From positions 693,045 to 757,044 of the forward strand of contig CAVZZP010000004.1 of NCBI GenBank assembly GCA_963779765.1: a DNA stretch of 64,000 bases. The letters are read 5' to 3'. Positions within the stretch are counted from its first letter, which is position 1; each line of letters begins with the position of its first letter. A program made the position numbers and the translations under genes. The stretch is from Silicimonas sp963779765. GTDB taxonomy: Bacteria > Pseudomonadota > Alphaproteobacteria > Rhodobacterales > Rhodobacteraceae. The notes under the pieces were generated by a model. That model worked only from the letters and a program-made list of their open reading frames with translations, had not been told where the DNA came from and made no database searches. Shown here in pieces: positions 34,836 through 44,523 of this stretch.

Positions 34836-36357
34836 CGCGGGTCCTTTTCGACAGGATGCCGCCTTCGAGCAGGTTGCGCGCCATGTCTTCGCTGACATCG
34901 CGGGTCTTGAGCGTCGAGGTCACCACGTCGCCCGGCAGGATCAGCGTGCCCGGACCCGCCTCGAAGCGGCGTGCCTGGTGCGTGTCCGCGCGGTCGATCA
35001 TCACGGAAACATAGGTCTCCTGACCTTCTGCGCCGGGGACGAGGCCAAGCTGCTGGTTGACCGCCACGAGTTGACCCTCGAGACCGTCGCCCTCCTCGCT
35101 GATCGAGCGCAGTTCCATCGCGAGAGCCTGCTCGTCCTTCAGCCGCTGAAGATCGACGGCCGAGGCCAGTTCGACTTCGCGCGCCTGAAGCTCGATGAGC
35201 TGCGACTGCGTCTCGAGAAGAAGACGCTCGACCGCCATCTTCGAGGCGTCGACATCGCTGACCGTCTCCATCTTCACGACGCCTTTTTCCTGCATCTTCG
35301 TAAGATAGGCGTGACGCTCGACCACTTTCCGCACCTGCCACTGAATGAGCTGGACGTGCTTCTGCTTCTGCTCGATGAGCTGCTTCACCTTCTGGTACTC
35401 GACCTCCATCTGCGAGGTCGTCGCGCGGCGAAGGCGGGTATCTGCGATAAGCGCGGCCATCTCGGCTTCGATGCGCTTGTTGCCGAGGATGTCCTGAGCG
35501 GCGCGCATCTGCGCGTCGTTCAACTCCAGGCTGTCCTTCCCGTCGATAGCGGCGCTGACGCGGTGCCACTTGACGAAGTTGCTCATCACGGCCCGCTCGA
35601 GTTCGTTCTGTCTCGCGGCGAGATAGGGCTCGTTGGCTGCCGCCACCCGCGTCGCCCCGTCGTTCGGCGCTCCGGCGATGGTCATGAGCTGCGCCACCGT
35701 CATTCCGGGGACGTAGTCATAGCGACCGGGGGCGCGAAGATCGCCCTGCGCGACCACGGCGGGCCGGCTGGCGAAACCTGCGCTGACACGCATGTCGGCG
35801 GGACTGAAGTCGAAGGCCGCCTTGGCGACGATCGGCTCGAGGCACCCGATGGCCAGACCCGCGACGTCGACACGACCGATCATCGGCACCGAGATCGCCC
35901 CGTCCTGGCTGACGCCGTAGTTGCCCGAGAGATCCAGGCGCTCGTAAGCGATCTTCGACGCGACCGTCTCAGGTCCCGTCGCCCCCTGGGTCGCCGGAGC
36001 CATAGCGGCCTCGAAGAACCGCAGCCTGACCGTGTCGCCGATGACGACCCGGTCGCCTGACGCGTCGGCCTTCAGGCAGGCTTCGGGCACCACGGGTGCC
36101 TTCAGCGGCTCGGCCAGCGCGATCTTGAATTCAGGCGCGACGGCGGCGTTCGCCGGCGTCACCAGTTCCATTTCCTCGGTGGAAAGACCTTCCACCATGT
36201 TCTGCAGGCTTTGCCCGAATCCGGACGCCTGCGACAGCAGCTCCTGCCCCACCAGACCCTCGAACCGCTTCTCTGTTCCGTTGGTCAGAACGATCGCGAC
36301 AAACCCCACCGCGATCAGAGAAAGCTTGAACACGAGCCCGCGAAAGAACCCTTTCAT
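34828..36357 (-). CDS. ExoF-like polysaccharide export (OPX) protein with coiled coil
   Basis: A 509-residue protein: short basic start, one N-terminal hydrophobic helix (FKLSLIAVGFVAIVL), a polysaccharide-export domain (about residues 100-190, with GDTVRLRFFEA and YGVSQDGAISVPMIG), an SLBB-like segment (GDLRAPGRYDYVPGMTVAQL), then a long coiled coil rich in Gln/Glu/Lys (about 270-440) and a short beta tail with GTLILPGDVV. This is the layout of ExoF-type OPX proteins from succinoglycan systems, not of PelB or PelC. It is first in the pelDEFG operon, suggesting it exports the polymer. ATG 36357 has a strong AGGGGTGGGG site. No lipobox is visible. Confidence 0.8.
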   Translation of the reverse strand: MKGFFRGLVFKLSLIAVGFVAIVLTNGTEKRFEGLVGQELLSQASGFGQSLQNMVEGLSTEEMELVTPANAAVAPEFKIALAEPLKAPVVPEACLKADASGDRVVIGDTVRLRFFEAAMAPATQGATGPETVASKIAYERLDLSGNYGVSQDGAISVPMIGRVDVAGLAIGCLEPIVAKAAFDFSPADMRVSAGFASRPAVVAQGDLRAPGRYDYVPGMTVAQLMTIAGAPNDGATRVAAANEPYLAARQNELERAVMSNFVKWHRVSAAIDGKDSLELNDAQMRAAQDILGNKRIEAEMAALIADTRLRRATTSQMEVEYQKVKQLIEQKQKHVQLIQWQVRKVVERHAYLTKMQEKGVVKMETVSDVDASKMAVERLLLETQSQLIELQAREVELASAVDLQRLKDEQALAMELRSISEEGDGLEGQLVAVNQQLGLVPGAEGQETYVSVMIDRADTHQARRFEAGPGTLILPGDVVTSTLKTRDVSEDMARNLLEGGILSKRTRDE

Positions 36358-36517
36358 TGCCCCACCCCTTTTCAGTCAGAAAACCCCAAAGATTTTAAAT
36401 CTTCAAAACATCGATACGATAGTATAGGGATATCTGCCGCACAATCTGTGCAGGCGTCAGGTTACCTTAAGAACGTTAAAGCAATTCGGATGGGTCAAGG
36501 TTTGGGTGTATTGAGCG
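36358..36517. promoter_or_regulatory. Divergent promoter region of the Pel-like locus with two dyads
   Basis: This AT-rich 160-nt gap separates the exporter operon (minus) from the pelA-like operon (plus). It holds a perfect dyad AAGATT-TTA-AATCTT (36389-36403), a second dyad GCACA-ATC-TGTGC (36439-36451), and between them the 12-mer CGATAGTATAGG (36417-36428), whose minus-strand reading gives a TATACT -10-like element. The same 12-mer lies upstream of the LuxR gene. No good -35 box was found, so an activator is plausible; the LuxR protein is the obvious candidate. Confidence 0.5.
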
Positions 36518-38783
36518 ATGCTAGTCAGGCAGGATTACTCCGAAAGGCATAGGCCATCATCCTTACGGATAGGTCTGAGAAAAACCGCGTTTTTCTCGTT
36601 GGTTGCCCGCGCTCTCGCAGTGTCGGCGGCTTCCATCGCCGTGATGTCCGGTCTGGCCTCGGACGCAAACGCACAGAATTGCGTCAATCCCGAGATTCGC
36701 CGTACCGTGATTCTCCTCAATAATGACGATCCCGATGGCGAGGTGCGGACAGGAAGAATTCACCGTTTTATTGAATTCCCGCTGAATCATCTTGGCTATC
36801 GCGTCTCCTACTTCGATTCGAATTCGACAGGCAGCGACACGGTCCCCGAGGACACGGCGGCGATCCTGTCCTGGTTCGTGGCCCCGGACGAGGTCAGCAG
36901 CCAGTTCAGCGCCTGGCGGGTAAGGGCCTCTACACCTTGCGGCTATGCGCCCCGCCAGATCGTGCTCGGCGACCTCGGCGTCCGCTTCGGAGAAGACGCC
37001 ATCGGCGACGCCCTCGTCGCGCGGCTGGGAATGCGCCGCGGCGGGCCTGAACGTGCCGTGGGTCACCTGTCAACGATCGCTTCCGCCGATCCGTCCATCG
37101 TCGGATATGAGGCCGACGTCATGGTGGGTGTCGGTGCCTATCCCCAGCTTGCGGCCGTCGCTCCCGCGACCTCGCGGCTGTCGGTCAGCCCGCAGCCAGG
37201 GTCGGAGGCGCTCGACCTCGTCGTGACCGGTCCAATGGGCGGATACGCTCATTCGGACGCCCTCGTCGTCGACGACCCCCGTCTCGGCACGCCGCTGTGG
37301 ATCCTCGATCCCTTCACCTTTCTGACGGACGCCCTGTCGGATGGTGTTCGGCCCGTGCCCGACACGACGACGCGGGCGGGCCAGCGCATCTTCTTCAGCA
37401 CCGTCACCCCTGAAGGCTGGCTCGAAACCGAGCCGCTTCGTTTCTTCGGCCAGGACGCGGCCATCGGGGGTGAGCTTCTTCTCGGCGCGCTCGTTGCGCC
37501 CTATCCGGATGTGCCGGTCACCGTGGCAGTGCTGAACGGCGACTTCGATGCGACCCTCGCCGGTCCGAACGCCGAGCGTGGCAGGAACGCGGCGACGTCG
37601 ATCTTGGCCATGCCCCAGGTCACCGCCGCGACCAGCGGGCAGGACATGGTGCATGACTGGGTCAGCTTCGCCACCGCAAGCGGGGCAGCCAGCCGAAACG
37701 CCGCCTCGGCCAGCCTTCTCGACGGCCTTCTCCTCGCGCGGAACGGACGTGCCCGTGAAGGCGCGGTGCGCCAGTACGACGCCGCGCCGGCCGACGCGGC
37801 GCGAGAGGTCGGCGGAGCCATGGGCCAGTTGCAGGGTCTCCTGCCCGACGGAAAGACAGGCGACACCTACTTCTGGATCCGCAACTCCCAGCCAACCCTT
37901 GAAGCTTTCGAGGAAGCCCGTGCTGCCGGTGTCCGGACCTTCGGCGGCGGCTCCCAGCCAGTGAACCCTGCCCTTCCTGCACTCACAGGTCTGTCGCCCC
38001 TCTCGGCACGGGTCGGCGACAGCCTCCAGATCTACGACGCACTTGGCGGCGATGCGGCCTACACCGCGAACTGGACCGGCGACCTGAACGGCTTTCATGC
38101 CCTGCGTCAGACCCTCGCCTGGACCGAGACGCCCCGCCGTCTGACACCGTTTCAGTTGTCCTATACCGCCCGTGCCGCCCTTCACTTCCCGACGCAAAGC
38201 GCGGTGCGCGCGCATCTCGAAGCTTGCTCGAAGCGGGCTATACGCCCCTCTCACCGCAAGCGACTACATCGCCACGGTCGAAGGCTTCGACAGCGTGCGG
38301 TTCGAGCAGGTCGGCGACCTGTCGTGGCGGGTCAGGGACAGGGGCGGGCTTCAGACGATCCGTTTCCCCGACGCCGCCTCCCTGTCCCTCGACATGGAGC
38401 GCAGCACGGGCGTCCTGGGGGCGACCCGCACGAACGGCGCACTTTACGTCTCGCTCGATCCCGTCACGCCCGAGCCCGTGGTCGCCCTGTCGAACGACCC
38501 CGCGCCAAGCGGCGTCGTCCTTCCCGCCGGCGCCATCGCGGTCGCGCGAAGCGACCTGTCGATCGAGGGCTATTCCGTCGACGGCTGCACCACCGGCCTG
38601 ACCGCCACGAGCCTCGCCCGGGGCCACATCGACGGGGTCGCGCGCCCCCTGGAAACCGTACGTGTCGTCCTGCCCACGGAAGAGCGCGACATCGCGGCGG
38701 CGGCGGACGGAACCTTCCGGCTCGACCTGCCGGAGGCGGGCGCGACGCCTGTGACGTTCCGCACCGATTGCGGAAGGGGCTGA
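36518..38783 (+). CDS. PelA-like secreted protein with degenerate deacetylase domain, frameshifted
   Basis: About 755 residues corrected. A signal-type helix (about residues 25-50) precedes a Rossmann-like region (about 60-280) and a domain matching the PelA deacetylase: RIFFSTVTPEG (290-300) aligns with the metal-binding RxFFSHIDGDG of PelA, and a later FWIRNSQPTLEAFEEAR aligns with PelA FLWTGDCNP. The metal-ligand Asp and the HxxxH pair (SHTYSHPF in PelA, here ATSGQDMVHDW at 371-381) are not kept, so catalysis is doubtful. An extra T near 38224 breaks the frame; removing it joins VRAHLEA to GLYAPLTASDY. PelA's hydrolase domain is missing here and encoded separately at 40101. ATG 36518 has only a weak ribosome site. 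Confidence 0.7.
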
Positions 38784-38786
38784 GAC

Positions 38787-40094
38787 ATGCGCACCCACCT
38801 TATCGGACTGATCGCCTTCCTGACCCTCGCGCTGGTCGCCGTCGTGGCGCTTCAGCCGGATCCGCGGACACGGTTCGAAGCGGACCTGTCGCACCTTCCC
38901 CCCGAGGAGGCGCTGGCCCTTCTCGAACAGCCCGGCGCCTATGCGCCCGAAGACCGCAACATCGCCCTACTTCATGCAAGCCTTCTGGAAGCGACGGGCG
39001 CCTTCCAACCCGCACGCGCGATCCTCGAGAGCCTTCTTGCGGACAGCCCCGACAACGTCGCTCTCAGCAACGAGTTGGCCGCACTGTCCGTGACGACGGG
39101 CGACACCCAGGCCGCGCTGACCTACGCCGAAGCCGCCTGGCGCACCGAGCCAGACCGCACGTCGCGCGAACGACTGGGCCTTCTGCATCGTCTGTCACGC
39201 GACACCGCCGGCGAAATCGCGCTTCTGGCAACCGTCCCGGCCGAGACCCTGACGCCGTTCGAGGCCGCCCGACTGGCCCAACTCCTGGTGTCGACTGGCG
39301 ATCTCGACGGCGCAGAGACGCTTTACCGTCATCTCGCCGAGACACGCGGCCCTTTTACGGACGAGGCCCGCAAACGGCTCGTGGTCTTCCTGATCGATGC
39401 AGGGCGCTCGGACGAGGCGCGCATCCTCGCGGCCGACTGGTACACCGCCGGCTCGCGCGACTTCGCGACGGTCGAGGCCCTTCTGCCGGTGTTCATCGCG
39501 CGGGGCGCCATCGACGAGGCGCGCTGGTACGCCGAGGTCGCGATGGCCGGGTCTCCCGACATGGGCCACAGGCTGGTAGGCGTCTTCTCACGGGCCGGAC
39601 ACCGCGCGATCGCACGCCACCTGCACGACACCGTTCTTGCCCAGAGCGATGGCATAAGCCGCGAGGAATGGCAGACGCTCATCGACTATGCCGCACTGAC
39701 CGGCGACGTGAGTGGGCTTCAGAAAGCCATAGGCACTGCTCCCGAGGGGTCTATCCCCACAAGACAGTTGTCCGAGGCCCTGCTCCAGATGCTGCGCTAC
39801 CGCGGACCGCAAGCGCTGGCGCCTTATCGCCAGCTCGCGACCGAGGAGCTGACCCGTGAAGCCCCCCTTGTCGCCGCCGCCTTCGATATCGATCAGGCCC
39901 GCCACAACTCCACCGTGCGCAACCTCATCGACGCCGCAGGACGCGATCTCAACGAGTGGGACCAGGAGATCTGGATTTCCATGGCAGGACGTCTGAGAGG
40001 CACCGGCTTCGACCGCCAGCTTGCGGCCAGCCTCATTCCCTCGCCGCGTCTCGCCGAGGCGGCGCGGCAAAACGTGGCCCCGCTCTCTCAGTAA
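38787..40094 (+). CDS. PelB-like TPR scaffold protein without beta-barrel
   Basis: A 435-residue protein: one N-terminal membrane helix (LIGLIAFLTLALVAVVAL), then an all-helical TPR solenoid (repeats around ALLHASLLEATGAFQPARAI, ARLAQLLVSTGDLDGAETLY and LVVFLIDAGRSDEARIL). PelB of Pseudomonas has such a periplasmic TPR region followed by an outer-membrane porin; here the porin is absent and the size is about a third. It starts 3 nt after the PelA-like stop, in an operon with it, and meets the hydrolase gene tail-to-tail with 6 nt between. Likely a periplasmic scaffold; PelB identity is inferred from context. Confidence 0.65.
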   Translation: MRTHLIGLIAFLTLALVAVVALQPDPRTRFEADLSHLPPEEALALLEQPGAYAPEDRNIALLHASLLEATGAFQPARAILESLLADSPDNVALSNELAALSVTTGDTQAALTYAEAAWRTEPDRTSRERLGLLHRLSRDTAGEIALLATVPAETLTPFEAARLAQLLVSTGDLDGAETLYRHLAETRGPFTDEARKRLVVFLIDAGRSDEARILAADWYTAGSRDFATVEALLPVFIARGAIDEARWYAEVAMAGSPDMGHRLVGVFSRAGHRAIARHLHDTVLAQSDGISREEWQTLIDYAALTGDVSGLQKAIGTAPEGSIPTRQLSEALLQMLRYRGPQALAPYRQLATEELTREAPLVAAAFDIDQARHNSTVRNLIDAAGRDLNEWDQEIWISMAGRLRGTGFDRQLAASLIPSPRLAEAARQNVAPLSQ

Positions 40095-40100
40095 GCGCGT

Positions 40101-41156
40101 TCAGCTGGTAAGCGGGGGATAGAGACGGTCGAACATCGGATCGTCGACGGCGTAGGGCGCGAACCCAAGGCCTGCGGCGCGGCTCCGGACATACTCCCGG
40201 AACGGTGTCTGCGTCACCGCGCCCACCTGGTCGGCGAAGTCCACCGTCAGGACGCAGATACCGCGCGACGCATAGCGATCCGACAGGGCCCGGTGCGTGA
40301 CGGCGTTCTCTCCCGCGCCAAAGGCGCTCTCGACGAGGATGCCGTCTATGGCGTCGAGATACCGCTCGGTCAGTTCTTCGGCCGCCGCGCCTATTTCGGC
40401 CGCCGCATCGCCGGGAAGGAAGACACCGTTGTTCACCACCACGACGGCGTCGGGACGATGCCGGCGCACGCGGTCCGTCAGCCTCAAGACCAGCTCCATC
40501 ATCGCGGCGGCGAATGTGGTGCGGCGCTGGCCGGGGCCCGTTCCCGCCCAATCCAGAAACTCGCCTGAAACGAAGCTGAAGTAGTGCAGCAGGTCGTCGA
40601 GGAAGACACCGTCGAAGCCGCGTGCCATCAGCCGGTCGACGCGCCCCAGAAGCATCGCTTCCCAGGCCGGCGTCCAGTACCGCGCCAAGCGCTCGTCGTC
40701 CGAGGTGCGCGGACCGATCCAGGCTGCAGAGAACAGACCCTCAGGCGAGGTCTGACGCGCGTGGTCGCGCCAGTAGTCGCGGTAGACCTCTATCTCGGTC
40801 AGGTTCAGATACCCGAGCACGCGCTTGCCGCCTTGCCGGATTTCCGAGACCTCGTCGCAATCGAAGAGGATCTCGCCTTCGGCGCTGGTCTCATGCGTGC
40901 CGACGCGCGTCGCCTCCAGGATCAGAAGTCCATGCGGTGCCGCAGCCAGATGGGAGGCCGTATAGGTCTCGCCCCAATACTGAATGCCGAACCCGCCCTT
41001 GAGCGCGCGGACGAGGCTGCTGCGAGACGATCCCATGCTGTCAGCCGATCCCAAGGAGGCGGAACACATCCCGCCCGTGCTGGCCTGGACGGCGGCGGGC
41101 AAGGTGAACGCAGCCAGAGACGCGCCGCACAGGGCCATGAGCCCCCGGCGATCCAC
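40101..41156 (-). CDS. TM1410/MJ1477-family glycoside hydrolase (PelA hydrolase-domain-like), Tat-type signal
   Basis: A 351-residue secreted enzyme of the GH114/GH166-related group that includes the PelA hydrolase domain and polygalactosaminidases. Family segments: GYLNLTEIEVYRDYW (about 115-129), GFDGVFLDDLLHY (about 180-192, acidic catalytic region), VVVNNGVFLPGD and ILVESAFGAG. From GTG 41156 the N-terminus is MDRRGLMALCGASLAAF with an RR pair, suggesting Tat export; ATG 41138 would lose the positive charges. It is the third gene of a glmS-galE-hydrolase operon (49 nt after galE). It supplies the hydrolase that PelA normally carries fused. Confidence 0.82.
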   Translation of the reverse strand: MDRRGLMALCGASLAAFTLPAAVQASTGGMCSASLGSADSMGSSRSSLVRALKGGFGIQYWGETYTASHLAAAPHGLLILEATRVGTHETSAEGEILFDCDEVSEIRQGGKRVLGYLNLTEIEVYRDYWRDHARQTSPEGLFSAAWIGPRTSDDERLARYWTPAWEAMLLGRVDRLMARGFDGVFLDDLLHYFSFVSGEFLDWAGTGPGQRRTTFAAAMMELVLRLTDRVRRHRPDAVVVVNNGVFLPGDAAAEIGAAAEELTERYLDAIDGILVESAFGAGENAVTHRALSDRYASRGICVLTVDFADQVGAVTQTPFREYVRSRAAGLGFAPYAVDDPMFDRLYPPLTS

Positions 41157-41205
41157 CGTCCCGGCTGTCCCACGGCCGGCGCTGCGCAGTCTCCCCGATG
41201 TCAGT

Positions 41206-42295
41206 CTAGAGCCTCGCCTCTTTTCTATCGAGCGACACCACGCTGCCGTTGTGCCGATGGCCCCCGATGCGGGACCTTTCGACTTCGGCCTGCTGGAATC
41301 GCCAGTGGTCCCGACACATCCTGTCGAGAGTCTGCGTCGCGCGCCAGCCCAGAAGCTCTTGTGCGAGAGCCGGGTCGGCAACGGACGCCGCGACATCGCC
41401 CGGTCGGCGGGCGACGATTTCATAGGGTACCTCGACGCCCGCGGCCTCCGAGAAGGCGCGGATGACCTCGAGCACGGTGTGTCCCTCGCCCGTGCCGAGG
41501 TTGATGCGCAGGTGACGCCGGTCGCTCGTGGCGGGACCGAGAAGGTGTTCGACCGCCGCGACGTGTCCGCGAGCCAGGTCGGCGACGTGGATATAGTCGC
41601 GCAGTCCCGACCCGTCGCGGGTATCGTAGTCCGCACCGAAGACCTGCACGCGCGGGCGGAGGCCTGCCGCCGTCTGCGCGACGTAGGGGAAGAGGTTGTT
41701 CGGAATGCCCGAGGGGCTTTCGCCGATCAGCCCGCTCGGGTCAGCGCCCACGGGGTTGAAGTAGCGCAACGAGATCGCGGAGAAGCCCGTGCGAGCCGCC
41801 GCCACGTCCTCGATGATTTCCTCGCAGATCAGCTTCGTCCGGCCATAGGGGCTGGTGACGCCCGTCGCTGCCGTCTCGTCGATCGGCAGCTTCTCCGGCA
41901 CGCCGTAGACCGTCGCCGAGGACGAGAACACCAGCCTTTCGACCCCAGCCGCCTCCATCGCCCAGAGAAGGCTCGTCATCCCGCCGAGGTTGTCGCGGTG
42001 ATACAGCAGGGGGTTCGCCACGCTTTCGCCCACGGCCTTCTTGCCGGCGAGGTGGATCACCGCGTCCACATCGAAGTGCCGCAGCGCCCGAGTGACGGCA
42101 GAAGTGGACGCGACATCCGTCTGGACGACGTCGATCTCTGTCCCGGTCAGGGTCTGGATGCGGTCGATCACGACCGGATCCGAGTTCTCGAAATTGTCCA
42201 GGACGACCACCCTGTAGCCGGCCCGGATCAGTTCCACCGTGACGTGCGAGCCGATATAGCCCGCACCGCCCGTCGCCGAGAATCGTCTTCGTCAC
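41206..42295 (-). CDS. galE: UDP-glucose/UDP-N-acetylglucosamine 4-epimerase GalE, frameshifted
   Basis: NAD-dependent epimerase; in Pel-type loci it would make UDP-GalNAc from UDP-GlcNAc. The catalytic YGRTK (in SPYGRTKLICE) and SSSATVYG are present, plus NPVGADPSG and YIHVADLARGH. The start is fixed by AGGAGG at ideal distance before GTG 42295, giving MTKTIL; an extra G near 42266-42270 then shifts the frame, and removing it restores TGGAGYIGSHVTVELI, the NAD-binding Gly motif. The corrected length is about 363 residues, with a tail somewhat longer than usual. It lies 16 nt after glmS. Substrate choice (Glc or GlcNAc) is inferred from context. Confidence 0.93.
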
Positions 42296-42311
42296 TTGAA
42301 CCTCCTACTTT

Positions 42312-44135
42312 TTACTCGACGGTCACCGACTTCGCGAGGTTGCGGGGCTGGTCGACGTCCGTCCCCTTCTCGCAGGCGGTGTGATAGGCGATGAGCTGCA
42401 CCGCGACCGCATAGACGAAAGGCGCCAGCAGCGGATGCGTCGACGGCAAGGCGACCGACATCTTCGGTGCGTCCCCCATGACGCGGCAGCCCTCGACATC
42501 GCTCAGAAGGATGACCTTGCCCCGGCGCGCCAGAACCTCGCGGAGGTTCGAGGCGGTCTTGGGAAAAAGGTCGTCATAGGGGGCAAGCGCCAGGATCGGC
42601 ATGGCGTCGTCGACAAGGGCGATGGGGCCATGCTTCAGCTCGCCGGCTGCGTAACCTTCGGCGTGGATGTAGCTGATTTCCTTCAGCTTCAGCGCCCCTT
42701 CCATCGCAAGCGGATACATCAGGCCCCTCCCGAGGAAGATGGCGCTCTGCGCGTCCACCACCTCGCGCGCAATCTCGCGGAAGCGCGGCTCGAGAGCGAT
42801 CGTCTCGGCCATCAGACGCGGCATCGACGACAGCATCTCGACATGGGCCGCCTCATCCTCGGCAGACAGGCGTCCACGAATGCGCCCGATCTCGAGAGAC
42901 AGCGACAGCATGGCCAGAAGCTGCGCCGTGAATGCCTTGGTCGAGGCGACGCCGATCTCGGGTCCGGCGTGGGTTTCAAGCGTCAGGTCGGCTTCGCGGG
43001 CGATGGTCGAACTCGCCACGTTCACCAGCGCGATGGTCTTCTGCTTCTGGGCGTTTGCGAAGCGCAGCGCGGCCAGCGTATCGGCGGTCTCGCCCGACTG
43101 GCTGATGACCATGGTGGCGCCCCGCGCGGGCAGCGGCGGCTCACGATAGCGGAATTCCGAGGCGATCTCGATCTCGACCGGGAGGCGGGCGAGCTTCTCC
43201 ATCCAGACCTTCGCCACATGGGCGGCGAGATAGGCCGTGCCGCAAGCCACGATGGTCAGCCGGGGAATGGCGTTCCAGTCCAGCCGCGCACAATCGCTTC
43301 GGATTTCGCGCCGGTTCGGGCGGACCCAATGTGACATCGCGCGGGCGATGATGGTGGGCTGCTCGTGGATCTCCTTCGCCATGAAGTGCCGATGCGGACC
43401 CTTGTCGGCGATGAAGTCGTCCAGCGTCAGCGTCTGCACCTTGCGCTTGACCCTGTTGCCCTGTGCGTCGTGGACGATGGCCGTCTTGCGTGTGAGGACG
43501 GCCCAGTCGCCTTCCTCGAGGAAGGCGATGCGGTTGGTCAGGGGTGCCAGAGCGATGGCGTCCGAGCCGACGAAGCACTCGCCGTCGCCGAAGCCCAGCA
43601 CCAGGGGAGATCCGCGCCGGGCGCAGATCATCAGGTCGTCGGCGCCCTCGAAGAGGAAGCAGATCGCGTAGGCGCCCTGAAGCCGCGAGATCGCGGCGGC
43701 GGCGGCGTCTTCGTGGCAGAGACCCCGTCGCATCATCGAGGCGCAGAGGGTCGCGATGACTTCGGTGTCGGTCTCGGATTCGAAGGTCCAGCCGTCCTTG
43801 GCCAGTTCGGCGCGCAGTTCGAGATAATTCTCGATGATCCCGTTATGGACGACCGCGACGCCCTCGCAGCGATGCGGATGCGCATTGGCCTCGTTCGGCT
43901 GGCCGTGGGTCGCCCACCTGGTGTGGCCGATGCCGCTTGTCCCCGTCAGCGGCTGCGCTTCCAGCAACGATCCCAGCACCGACAGCTTGCCCTGCGACCG
44001 ACGCCGCGTCAGCTGGCCCCGATCCAGAACCGCGATGCCGGCGCTGTCGTAGCCCCGGTATTCGAGACGGGTGAGCGCCTCGTAGATCAGCGGGGTCACT
44101 GACCGGTTGGCGAGTACGCCCACAATTCCGCACAT
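42312..44135 (-). CDS. glmS: Glucosamine-fructose-6-phosphate aminotransferase GlmS
   Basis: Makes glucosamine-6-phosphate, the entry to UDP-GlcNAc. The catalytic Cys2 follows Met1 in MCGIVGVLANR; the glutaminase domain has GHTRWATHG and HNGIIENY; the isomerase half has SQSGETADTLAAL, the loop VASTKAFTAQ and the end LAKSVTVE. The 607-residue length is standard. ATG 44135 has GAGAAGGAAC upstream; extension to 44309 is rejected because the Cys must be residue 2. Being first in a tight operon with galE and a Pel-type hydrolase suggests a dedicated supply of amino sugar for the polysaccharide; it may also be the only glmS. Confidence 0.97.
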   Translation of the reverse strand: MCGIVGVLANRSVTPLIYEALTRLEYRGYDSAGIAVLDRGQLTRRRSQGKLSVLGSLLEAQPLTGTSGIGHTRWATHGQPNEANAHPHRCEGVAVVHNGIIENYLELRAELAKDGWTFESETDTEVIATLCASMMRRGLCHEDAAAAAISRLQGAYAICFLFEGADDLMICARRGSPLVLGFGDGECFVGSDAIALAPLTNRIAFLEEGDWAVLTRKTAIVHDAQGNRVKRKVQTLTLDDFIADKGPHRHFMAKEIHEQPTIIARAMSHWVRPNRREIRSDCARLDWNAIPRLTIVACGTAYLAAHVAKVWMEKLARLPVEIEIASEFRYREPPLPARGATMVISQSGETADTLAALRFANAQKQKTIALVNVASSTIAREADLTLETHAGPEIGVASTKAFTAQLLAMLSLSLEIGRIRGRLSAEDEAAHVEMLSSMPRLMAETIALEPRFREIAREVVDAQSAIFLGRGLMYPLAMEGALKLKEISYIHAEGYAAGELKHGPIALVDDAMPILALAPYDDLFPKTASNLREVLARRGKVILLSDVEGCRVMGDAPKMSVALPSTHPLLAPFVYAVAVQLIAYHTACEKGTDVDQPRNLAKSVTVE

Positions 44136-44523
44136 GCGACGTTCCTTCTCTGTCCCGTTGTGATGCAGTCGGCCGGGGCGAAGGGCGCAGGGCCGGCGGC
44201 AGCAAGGATGCACGGCCCGAAGGCTGGCCCTTTCGCCAACGACACAACCGCACTCGTCATCCGCAACCTCGATGAAATGAACGTGGCGCGTGCCGAAACC
44301 AGGCGCCAAAATTCAATGAACTGAGGTCCATTTCAGGGGAAAAGCGCCGCGATTTCAACGTGGCATCGGGATGGCCCCCCTCCGCATCGGCCTATCATCC
44401 GGGCGACGTAGGAGAGGTGGCTTCGCCTCGCGGCAAAAAAAAGAGCGCGGTGACGCGCCCTTCTGAGGTCTCGAGACCCGGGCGATGCGGTGCCGCCCGG
44501 GTTTATGTCGTGCAGGAAGAGGT
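44136..44523. other. 388-bp intergenic region between glmS and the RTX hydrolase
   Basis: It contains the terminator of the RTX-hydrolase gene (44435-44460) and a second hairpin (44476-44484 with 44494-44502, no T run). The half nearer glmS must hold its promoter or leader; I saw no glmS ribozyme-like motif and no good -35/-10 pair. No gene is called. Confidence 0.5.
44435..44460 (-). terminator. Intrinsic terminator of the RTX hydrolase gene
   Basis: In the minus-strand RNA, a 7-bp GC stem (from 44454-44460 and 44443-44449) with a 4-nt loop is followed by eight T (complement of 44435-44442). It lies about 63 nt past the hydrolase stop. Confidence 0.82.

Noticed and set aside
36465..36480. 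CtrA site in the divergent Pel promoter (TTAAGAACGTTAA)
   Set aside because: The spacing between TTAA half-sites is 5 nt, not the 7 nt of the consensus.
38230..39859. Continuation of the PelA-like frame through the PelB-like gene, making a protein of about 1100 residues
   Set aside because: After about 38224 it becomes Arg/Pro/His-rich noise, whereas the shifted frame continues the domain to a stop at 38783 and the PelB-like gene starts 3 nt later.
44136..44300. glmS ribozyme upstream of glmS
   Set aside because: That element is typical of Gram-positive bacteria, and no matching core sequence was recognised in the leader.
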